Of a DNA stretch of 15,035 nt, positions 1 through 6,712 are shown piece by piece. Source of the DNA: CAZHWR01 sp964536085. GTDB taxonomy: Bacteria; Bacillota; Clostridia; Oscillospirales; Ruminococcaceae. A program made the translations under genes and the position numbers. The stretch spans positions 1 through 15,035 of the forward strand of contig CAZHWR010000044.1 in assembly GCA_964536085.1 (NCBI GenBank), written 5' to 3'. Each line of letters starts with the position of its first letter. Position 1 is the first letter of the stretch. Below the pieces are notes generated by a model. The model worked only from the letters and a program-made list of their open reading frames with translations, did no database searches and had not been told where the DNA came from.

Positions 1-75
1 GGCATTTTCATAGTATGACCATATACTTTGTTTTCTGACAACGATATTACCATAAACTCTATTGTTTGACGCGGA

Positions 76-2685
76 TTATTCGCCGTAGTAAGCCTTGAGA
101 TAAAGCTCTTTGATTTCGGACATCAAAGGATATCTCGGGTTAGCGCCTGTGCACTGGTCGTTAAACGCCTGCTCAACCATATCGTCAAGGGTGTCGAGGA
201 AGTATTTTTCATCGATGCCGTAGTCTTTAATGGTCTTTTTGATTCCGATTTTTTCTTTGAGCTCTTCGAGTTTGTCGCAGAACTTGTTAAGAGTGTCTTC
301 GTCGTCCTTGCCGACGATTCCTGCAAATCTTGCGGCTTCAGCGTAGCGCGCGAGCGCGTGCGGATACTGATACTGCGAGAACGTACCCATCTTGGTGGGA
401 GCCTCGGCGGCATTGTATTTCATAACGTATGTGAGAACAAGAGCGTTTGCAACGCCGTGGGGGAGGTGGTGGAACGCGCCGAGCTTATGAGCCATCGAGT
501 GGTTAAGTCCGAGGAATGCGTTTGCGAATGCCATACCCGCCATACAGGAAGCGTTTGCCATCTTCTCTCTTGCTTTCGGGTCGTTGGCGCCGTTTTCGTA
601 AGCAGAGGGGAGATAATCGAATACGGTTTTGATAGCCTTGAGCGCAAGACCGTCGGTGTAGTCGGTCGCCATGATGGAAACATATGCTTCGATAGCGTGC
701 GTCATAACGTCGATACCCGAAGCGCTCGTCAGTCCCTTGGGCTGGCTCATCATGTTGTCAACGTCAACGATAGCCATGTCGGGAAGGAGCTCGTAGTCTG
801 CGAGCGGATATTTAACGCCGGTCTTTTCATCGGTGATAACAGCGAACGGAGTAACCTCGGAACCTGTTCCCGAAGAGGTGGGGATAGCGACGAAATACGC
901 CTTTTCTCCCATTGTCGGAAAGGTGTAGATTCTCTTGCGGATATCCATGAAGTCCATAGCCATGTCTTCAAAATCAACGTCGGGATGCTCGTACATAACC
1001 CACATGATTTTTCCGGCGTCCATTGCGGAGCCGCCGCCCAAGGCGATGATAACGTCCGGCTCGAACAGGCTCATTGCTTTTGCGCCTTCGGTAGCGCAGG
1101 CGAGAGTCGGGTCGGGAGCTACGTCGTAGAAGCAGGTGTGCTGTATTCCCATCTGGTCGAGCTTATCCTCGATAGGTTTAACATAGCCGTTTTTATAAAG
1201 AAACGTATCGGTTACGATAAACGCTTTTTTCTTGTGCATAACTGTTCCGAGCTCGTCAAGAGCAACGGGCATGCAGCCTCTTTTGAAATAAACCTTATCA
1301 GGTGTTCTGAACCAAAGCATATTTTCTTTCCTCTCCGCAACCTTTTTGTAGTTTACAAGATGCTTGATGCCGACGTTTTCCGATACCGAGTTGCCGCCCC
1401 AAGAGCCGCAGCCGAGTGTGAGCGAAGGAGCAAGATTAAAGTTGTAAAGGTCGCCGATACCGCCGTGCGAGGAGGGAGTGTTGATGAGTATACGGCAGGT
1501 TTTCATCGCTTCAGAGAAGGCTGAAATTTTATCTTTCTGGGTCGTGGTGTCGATGTAAAGCGAGGAAGTGTGACCGTAGCCGCCGTCTGCGATAAGTCTT
1601 TCGGCTTTTTGTACAGCGTCTTCAAAATTCTGCGATTTGTACATTGCGAGAACGGGAGAAAGCTTTTCGTGAGCGAACTCTTCTTCAAGCTCGACGCTTT
1701 CGACCTCGCCGATGAGGATTTTAGCGGATTCGGGAACCTTAACGCCTGCCAGTTCGGCAATCGTGTGGGCTTTCTGACCGACGATTTTAGCGTTGAGCGC
1801 GCCGTTGATGATTATTGTCTTTCTGACCTTTTCGGTCTCTTCGGGGTTCAGGAAATAACAGCCTCTGTCGGCAAATTCCTTTTTGACCTTGCTGTAGATG
1901 GATTTATCGACTATAACCGACTGCTCGGAAGCGCAGATCATGCCGTTGTCAAATGTTTTAGAATGAATAATCGAGCTGACCGCCATGAGGATGTCGGCAG
2001 TGGAGTCGATGATAGCGGGAGTGTTTCCTGCTCCAACGCCCAGCGCGGGTTTGCCGGAGGAATAAGCTGCTTTGACCATTCCGGGACCGCCTGTTGCGAG
2101 GATGATGTCCGCTTCTGCCATAATAGTGTTTGTGAGTTCGAGCGAGGGAACGTCGATCCAGCCGATGATGCCCTCGGGAGCGCCCGCCTTGACAGCCGCT
2201 TCCAAAACGACTCTGGCGGCTTCGATAGTGGATTTTTTAGCGCGCGGGTGAGGGCTGATGATGATTGCGTTGCGTGTTTTAAGGCAGATAAGCGCTTTGA
2301 ATATAGCGGTGGAGGTGGGGTTTGTGGTGGGAATAACCGCCGCAACAAGACCGATGGGTTCGGCAATGGTTTTGGTGCCGAACACCGTGTCTTCTTCTAT
2401 GACTCCGCAGGTTTTTATATTTTTGTATGCGTTGTAAATGTATTCGGAAGCGTAGTGGTTTTTGATGACCTTGTCTTCAACAACACCCATGCCGGTTTCT
2501 TCAACTGCCATTTTTGCAAGCGGGATTCTCTGCTTGTTTGCTTCGATTGCCGCCGCACGGAATATTTTGTCTACCTGTTCCTGAGTGTAGGATGCGAAAA
2601 TCTTCTGAGCTTCGCGAACCTTTTGTATTTTTGCTTCGAGCGCTTCAACGCTGTCAACCAAAATTTCCTGATTCTTTTTGGCCAT
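76..2685 (-). CDS. adhE: Bifunctional acetaldehyde-CoA/alcohol dehydrogenase AdhE
   Basis: This 869-residue protein reduces acetyl-CoA to acetaldehyde and then to ethanol with two NADH, re-oxidising the cofactor during fermentation in the cytoplasm; the family forms spirosome filaments. Residues about 1-440 are the aldehyde dehydrogenase half, with catalytic Cys251 in NGMICASEQS. Residues about 460-869 are the iron-dependent alcohol dehydrogenase half, with the nucleotide-binding GGGSAMDAGK at 550-559. The likely iron ligands Asp659, His663, His729 and His743 are all present, so both activities should be intact. Length equals the family norm. The ATG is preceded by GGAGG at 2693-2697, a good spacing. 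The gene stands alone, divergent from the membrane protein at 3022, with a strong promoter and a Rex-like operator upstream, so it should be induced when NADH is high. No terminator is visible in the 75 bases left downstream. Confidence 0.97.
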   Translation of the reverse strand: MAKKNQEILVDSVEALEAKIQKVREAQKIFASYTQEQVDKIFRAAAIEANKQRIPLAKMAVEETGMGVVEDKVIKNHYASEYIYNAYKNIKTCGVIEEDTVFGTKTIAEPIGLVAAVIPTTNPTSTAIFKALICLKTRNAIIISPHPRAKKSTIEAARVVLEAAVKAGAPEGIIGWIDVPSLELTNTIMAEADIILATGGPGMVKAAYSSGKPALGVGAGNTPAIIDSTADILMAVSSIIHSKTFDNGMICASEQSVIVDKSIYSKVKKEFADRGCYFLNPEETEKVRKTIIINGALNAKIVGQKAHTIAELAGVKVPESAKILIGEVESVELEEEFAHEKLSPVLAMYKSQNFEDAVQKAERLIADGGYGHTSSLYIDTTTQKDKISAFSEAMKTCRILINTPSSHGGIGDLYNFNLAPSLTLGCGSWGGNSVSENVGIKHLVNYKKVAERKENMLWFRTPDKVYFKRGCMPVALDELGTVMHKKKAFIVTDTFLYKNGYVKPIEDKLDQMGIQHTCFYDVAPDPTLACATEGAKAMSLFEPDVIIALGGGSAMDAGKIMWVMYEHPDVDFEDMAMDFMDIRKRIYTFPTMGEKAYFVAIPTSSGTGSEVTPFAVITDEKTGVKYPLADYELLPDMAIVDVDNMMSQPKGLTSASGIDVMTHAIEAYVSIMATDYTDGLALKAIKTVFDYLPSAYENGANDPKAREKMANASCMAGMAFANAFLGLNHSMAHKLGAFHHLPHGVANALVLTYVMKYNAAEAPTKMGTFSQYQYPHALARYAEAARFAGIVGKDDEDTLNKFCDKLEELKEKIGIKKTIKDYGIDEKYFLDTLDDMVEQAFNDQCTGANPRYPLMSEIKELYLKAYYGE

Positions 2686-2747
2686 AAAAAATCCTCCAAT
2701 ATTATTTAAACTTATTATTTTACTGGCGTTTTACCTGTTAAATATGA

Positions 2748-2765
2748 TTGTTATATATTTAACAA
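2748..2765. promoter_or_regulatory. Probable Rex operator of adhE
   Basis: The 18-base site TTGTTATATATTTAACAA matches the Rex consensus TTGTTAA-N4-TTAACAA at 13 of 14 defined positions. Rex is the redox-sensing repressor that leaves DNA when NADH rises, and adhE is a standard target in Clostridia. The site covers the start point expected from the -10 box at 2770-2775, so bound Rex would block initiation. The regulator gene is not in the window. Confidence 0.85.
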
Positions 2766-2769
2766 TCTC

Positions 2770-2799
2770 ATTATATACCATATGCATTAAAATTGTCAA
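2770..2799 (-). promoter_or_regulatory. Sigma-A promoter of adhE
   Basis: On the minus strand, TTGACA (2794-2799) and TATAAT (2770-2775) are both perfect consensus hexamers, separated by 18 bases. Transcription would start near 2763, giving a leader of about 78 bases before the adhE ATG. Such a strong core promoter is expected for an abundant fermentation enzyme that is held in check by a repressor. Confidence 0.85.
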
Positions 2800-3021
2800 T
2801 AAGGCTTATTGGAAAACATTAATATATAAAATGCCTATTTTGTGTGCAGTATATACAAAACATGTACAAGCTGACGGCGATGATGCTCAGGATTTCAAAA
2901 ATCAGAGGGAAATTGTCCCTGTTTAAAGGTTATTACGGTTATAAATATTAAAAGTAAGATAAATAAGGCCGACAGCTTTATAGCAAAAAACGCAAAATTC
3001 AAAACTGAAGGGGAGCTTTGG
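2800..3021. other. AT-rich intergenic region before the membrane protein gene
   Basis: With the adhE control region this completes a 336-base gap between divergent genes. I found no convincing open reading frame and no RNA gene. A small hairpin, AGGGA-aattg-TCCCT, lies at 2906-2920. A promoter for the gene at 3022 must lie here, but no -35/-10 pair at proper spacing stands out; TTGTCC (2913-2918) and TATAAA (2940-2945) are 21 bases apart, which is too far. The ribosome binding site GGGGAG at 3010-3015 is clear. Confidence 0.5.
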
Positions 3022-5259
3022 ATGTCTGAAAAAGTCAAAAACATATTGGCGGCGGCATTAACTGCGCTTACCCTGTTTATTACCGCGGTATGCTTTTTTT
3101 GCACTTTGAGTCATATCGGTGTAAAAGCGCAGTCGAATCCGATGTTATACATAGGCGCCGTTGCCGCCGGAACGTTGTTTTTGTGCGCGGCAATAATATT
3201 GTTATACAAAGCTGTTGACAGACTTTCACGCAAAGGACTTATAATATTGTGCGCGGCGGTTTTCGGGTTTATTATTTTTGCCGAGGCGGTTGTTGTGCTG
3301 AATTTTCAAAGTGTTCCGATGACCGATTCATACAGATGCATTGATCTTGCCATGTCGTTCGCAGACGGCGATTTGAACAGTGTCGGCACAGACTATGAGT
3401 ATGTGGGTTACTTTATGAACTACAGCAACAACAATATGTTTATATTTGTGCTTACATTATTTTATAAAGCGGCTTCGTTTTTCGGAATAAAGAATTATAT
3501 TTTTGCATCGTTTGTTTTGAATGCCTTGGCGGTTTTTGCGGGAATAGGCTTGATGTTTTTGGCGGCAACGAGGCTTGCCGGGCTTAGAAAAGCGGTGAAG
3601 ATGCTGATCCTTTGTGCGCTTAATCCCGTGTTTTATTTGTATGTCCCGTGGATATACACTATTTCTTTGAGCTTTCCGTTTATGGCGGGAATAGTTCTTT
3701 TATGCGCTGAAATTTACAAGGCGAAAAGCGTAAAACGCCGGGCGGTATATTCGTCGGCGTTGGGGGCTGTTTCGGCGTTGGCGTTTTTGTTAAGGGTAAC
3801 CTCGGTTTTTCCTGTGATAGCATTTGCCGCGGTATTGGTTCTGAATGTGCGCGCAAGCAGGGAGTATTTAAAAAAAGCGGCGCAAATTGCGGTCTTGTTT
3901 GCCGCGGCGTTTTTGGTTGTCTATGCTCCTGTAAAATCATTGGCGAACAAGCCGTTTGAATCGACACTTAAATATAATTTTCCGGTGACTCATTGGATAA
4001 TGATGGGGCTGCACGGCGACGGCAAATTTAACATGGCGGACAGCGCTTTTACTCACAGCTTTGAAACCAAGGAGGAAAAAGAGCAAGCCAATATAATGCG
4101 GATAAAGCAGTCGCTAAGCGAATATGCGCCGCTCGGACTTTTCGCCCACATGATGAAAAAAACTGCCGTCACGTGGTCTGACGGGACGAATGGGTATACG
4201 TGGCGTCTGAAAATAAATAAAAATTATACAGGGCTTTACAGTTATGTGGCGGGCGAAAAAAAGGAGCCGCTTATGTTTTATTCGCAGATTTTCAGATCCG
4301 CGACTTATTTGTTTATGATTATATGTCTGGTTAAACTCTTAATGGTGAAAAACCGCTGTAAATCGCGGCTGCTTCCCATGGCTATAACTATGTTCGGCGC
4401 GTTTTTGTTTTACGCTGCATGGGAGGCGAAGGCGGAGTACAGTACGCCGTTTTTGCCGATAATGATTCTTATGGCTTCATTCGGTGCGGATTATGCCGTA
4501 ACAAAGCTTGGCTTTGCGAGGCGGGCGAAGTCCGGACGGCGGTTTGAAAGGGTCTCGGCCGTCGCCGCATCAGCGCTGGTCGCTGTAACGGCATGCGGAA
4601 CGTTTGCTTTTTACGGTGTAACAAAGAATGAACGAAATGTGGTATGCACCCCTGCGATAATAACAAAGTCAAACTCGGATTATGAACCCATCGACAGTAT
4701 TTCGGATATGAAAAACGGTATTAAGCAGATATTTTATACCGACAGACCGTTTAACAGGATGTATATAGACGTTCAGAAAACAGACCCTAAAAACGCATAC
4801 AAGCAAAATAAAAAGGTCGAGTATCTTGTGACGCTTTCTGATGAAAGTAAAAAAACGCTGTTATCTGAAAGGGTAAAAGCGTCTGATATTTCCAAAGGTA
4901 TGTTATGTTTTAAGCTGGATAAAACAGAGGTACCAAACGACCGTAAACGCTACCGCATTAAAATTAAGCGGACCTCTTTGGGAAATAAAGATACTGTTAG
5001 GCTGAAAAGAAATATAAAGACTAAAGCAGACGTTTATAAAGGAGCGCTGTATGCGGATTCAAAAAGGATTACGGGAAATTTAAATCTTAAGATAGTAGAT
5101 GAGCATTTTGAAAACGGTTGGGATACAGGGTATTATCCCGCGCTGCTTGCAATTTGTATGGGATGCGAAATTTTCGTTACCTGCCTGCTGATTTATTTTG
5201 GCTGGCGCAGAGGCGGTAAAACGTGTCCGGGACGTAAAACCGATAAGCCATTCGCCTGA
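3022..5259 (+). CDS. Polytopic membrane protein, probable GT-C family glycosyltransferase
   Basis: This 745-residue protein has about a dozen hydrophobic segments between residues 8 and 530, then a mostly polar, probably external region (about 535-700) and one last membrane segment (about 704-727). Asp102, in VPMTDSYR just after the third hydrophobic segment, is placed like the catalytic acidic residue of the first outer loop in GT-C enzymes (the Dol-P-Man:protein mannosyltransferase/ArnT type), which use lipid-linked sugar donors. PVTHWIMMGL (321-330) and WEAKAEYSTPFLP (467-479) resemble conserved loops of glycosyltransferase-39-like Firmicute proteins. It may glycosylate a wall polymer or a surface protein, but substrate and donor cannot be told. 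The start is an ATG with GGGGAG seven bases upstream. The gene is solitary, divergent from adhE, and ends at a bidirectional terminator. Family assignment is from overall pattern and is moderate; membrane location is secure. Confidence 0.7.
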   Translation: MSEKVKNILAAALTALTLFITAVCFFCTLSHIGVKAQSNPMLYIGAVAAGTLFLCAAIILLYKAVDRLSRKGLIILCAAVFGFIIFAEAVVVLNFQSVPMTDSYRCIDLAMSFADGDLNSVGTDYEYVGYFMNYSNNNMFIFVLTLFYKAASFFGIKNYIFASFVLNALAVFAGIGLMFLAATRLAGLRKAVKMLILCALNPVFYLYVPWIYTISLSFPFMAGIVLLCAEIYKAKSVKRRAVYSSALGAVSALAFLLRVTSVFPVIAFAAVLVLNVRASREYLKKAAQIAVLFAAAFLVVYAPVKSLANKPFESTLKYNFPVTHWIMMGLHGDGKFNMADSAFTHSFETKEEKEQANIMRIKQSLSEYAPLGLFAHMMKKTAVTWSDGTNGYTWRLKINKNYTGLYSYVAGEKKEPLMFYSQIFRSATYLFMIICLVKLLMVKNRCKSRLLPMAITMFGAFLFYAAWEAKAEYSTPFLPIMILMASFGADYAVTKLGFARRAKSGRRFERVSAVAASALVAVTACGTFAFYGVTKNERNVVCTPAIITKSNSDYEPIDSISDMKNGIKQIFYTDRPFNRMYIDVQKTDPKNAYKQNKKVEYLVTLSDESKKTLLSERVKASDISKGMLCFKLDKTEVPNDRKRYRIKIKRTSLGNKDTVRLKRNIKTKADVYKGALYADSKRITGNLNLKIVDEHFENGWDTGYYPALLAICMGCEIFVTCLLIYFGWRRGGKTCPGRKTDKPFA

Positions 5260-5273
5260 ATTTTAAATAAATA

Positions 5274-5299
5274 GGAGCGCGGCGTTATTGCCGCGATCC
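5274..5299 (+). other. GC-rich hairpin just after the membrane protein gene
   Basis: CGCGGC (5278-5283) and GCCGCG (5290-5295) form a perfect 6-bp stem around GTTATT. The stem extends by GGA/TCC after one mismatch. It has no T-tract, so it may protect the 3' end or assist termination rather than terminate on its own. Confidence 0.4.
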
Positions 5300-5317
5300 G
5301 GCGATATTATGAAGGCT

Positions 5318-5352
5318 AAAACGGGAAGCTGTGTAAAACAGCTTCCCGTTTT
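5318..5352. terminator. Bidirectional intrinsic terminator
   Basis: AAAACGGGAAGCTGT (5318-5332) and ACAGCTTCCCGTTTT (5338-5352) are a perfect 15-bp inverted repeat around the loop GTAAA. A-rich and T-rich ends give a U-run on both strands. It lies between convergent genes, so it can stop both the membrane protein transcript and the minus-strand operon that ends at 5399. Confidence 0.88.
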
Positions 5353-5398
5353 GATACGCGTATATTTTTGATTTTTCCGCAGGCTATTTAGTCCATAT

Positions 5399-6697
5399 TT
5401 ATTTTATTGTAACGCCTGTGTAATAGTGCTTTAATATCCACGAATATCCGCGACCGTCTTTTTTGGCGTACATATTTGCTCCGTTTTGGCTCATCCCGAC
5501 GCAGTGGCCATAGCCATAGGTGGTGAATGTGATGGAACTAGCGTCGTCGCTCAGCGAAAATTCAAATTTCGGGCTGCGTATACCGTAGCTTAAAATGCTT
5601 TCCCGGAACAGATTTCCGGTTATGGTTCTGCTCGAACCGTTAATCGTCGCTTTCTTTTTTCCGCCGAGCGACATATTTCCGACATATCCGCCGTCGCCGA
5701 AAGATAGTATTTTCAGCCAGCTTTCCGCCGAGCCGGTGAGCGAGATTCCCGCGTTTTTCTTAATAATGCTTTTAAAATCGTCGGCAGAATAGGTTTTAGT
5801 CGTTTTATATCCTTTTACAAGATTGTCGTATTTGCTCGGTACACTTTTCAGATATGCGATTTCAGACCCCCATATGTCCTTGGCGCTGGCGGTATCGCCG
5901 CCCGAGGTGGCGAAATAAACCGCGTTGATGGGCTTTGAGTTGTAGTATATAAGCTTGCCGATAACCGATTTTACTAAGCTTTTAATATTTGCGGAGGGCG
6001 TTCGCAGCGGCAAAACCGGGGCCTTGCCGCAGGAGTTGGTGTACACCATATATGTGTGCGCGGCGACGGCTTGGGCTTTTATCGCTTCGTCCTCAAAATA
6101 ATCGTCCATTTCTGCGGCTACGTTTTGCGCCACAGCGTCGAGCACGGAGTATTCCTTTACTTCGCCGCCCACAGAAAGATATATTACGTCGCCGCCGCCG
6201 CTTTCGCCGGACGAGGTGACCTTTGAGCTTACGGAGCCTGACGACGCGCTTTTTTTCGAGGATGTGCCGGATGACGTCTTGGAGCTTGTCTTTTTGCTTG
6301 AAGCGCTCTTTGACGAGGCTTTGGAGCTTTCCTCAGAGCTTGACGAGCCGCTTTTCATCGAATGCGGAATATCCTGCGATTTGTCGTTGAGCTCGCTTAT
6401 ATAATCGTTTGGCTTGGAGGTTACCGCCTTGGCGGAGGATACAGCGGACGATACGTTTTCACTCGATGTTTTCGGCTCTTTGCTGCTGGCTTTGGCAGAG
6501 GAAGTTTTTTTCGCTTTGGAGCTTTTGGAGGAAACCGAGGCTTTGAGCGTTTCATACGAGTTTTCTGAGGAAACGTTTAAAACCACCGGAACCGCAGGTT
6601 CGTCCGATATGCTGGCGGCGAACAAGGTAGCGCCTCCGGCTGTAAAGCAAACGGCGCACAGCAGAGATAAAAGCTGAATGAGATATTTTTTTTTCAT
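5399..6697 (-). CDS. SpoIID/LytB-family exported protein with Ser/Lys-rich linker
   Basis: SpoIID-family proteins are membrane-anchored or secreted enzymes that cut peptidoglycan glycan strands; SpoIID itself works in forespore engulfment, LytB relatives in wall turnover. This 432-residue protein has an N-terminal signal or anchor (about 5-28), a long Ser/Lys-rich linker (about 52-165), and a SpoIID domain at about 175-432. Visible motifs are AAEM with putative catalytic Glu196, EAIKAQAVAAHTY (the family usually has AARTY), SGGDTASAKDIWG, and the C-terminal GHCVGMSQNGA. The start is ATG with GGTGAT at 6703-6708 as binding site. It lies 15 bases after the cinA-sortase gene and is the last gene of the operon. 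The canonical spoIID of sporulation has no such linker and usually other neighbours, so this is more likely a wall-remodelling paralogue. That part is inference. Confidence 0.88.
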   Translation of the reverse strand: MKKKYLIQLLSLLCAVCFTAGGATLFAASISDEPAVPVVLNVSSENSYETLKASVSSKSSKAKKTSSAKASSKEPKTSSENVSSAVSSAKAVTSKPNDYISELNDKSQDIPHSMKSGSSSSEESSKASSKSASSKKTSSKTSSGTSSKKSASSGSVSSKVTSSGESGGGDVIYLSVGGEVKEYSVLDAVAQNVAAEMDDYFEDEAIKAQAVAAHTYMVYTNSCGKAPVLPLRTPSANIKSLVKSVIGKLIYYNSKPINAVYFATSGGDTASAKDIWGSEIAYLKSVPSKYDNLVKGYKTTKTYSADDFKSIIKKNAGISLTGSAESWLKILSFGDGGYVGNMSLGGKKKATINGSSRTITGNLFRESILSYGIRSPKFEFSLSDDASSITFTTYGYGHCVGMSQNGANMYAKKDGRGYSWILKHYYTGVTIK

Positions 6698-6712
6698 TAT
6701 AAATCACCCGTT

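Noticed and set aside
358..2709. Two long plus-strand open frames (358-1524 and 1570-2709) opposite adhE
   Set aside because: They are exact antisense shadows of a highly conserved gene, have Cys/Arg/His/Ser-rich composition and lack recognisable motifs. Codon bias of adhE explains the absence of stops.
2678..2926. 82-codon plus-strand frame over the adhE promoter region
   Set aside because: It starts inside adhE, has no ribosome binding site, shows only AT-driven composition, and overlaps the clear promoter and Rex operator.
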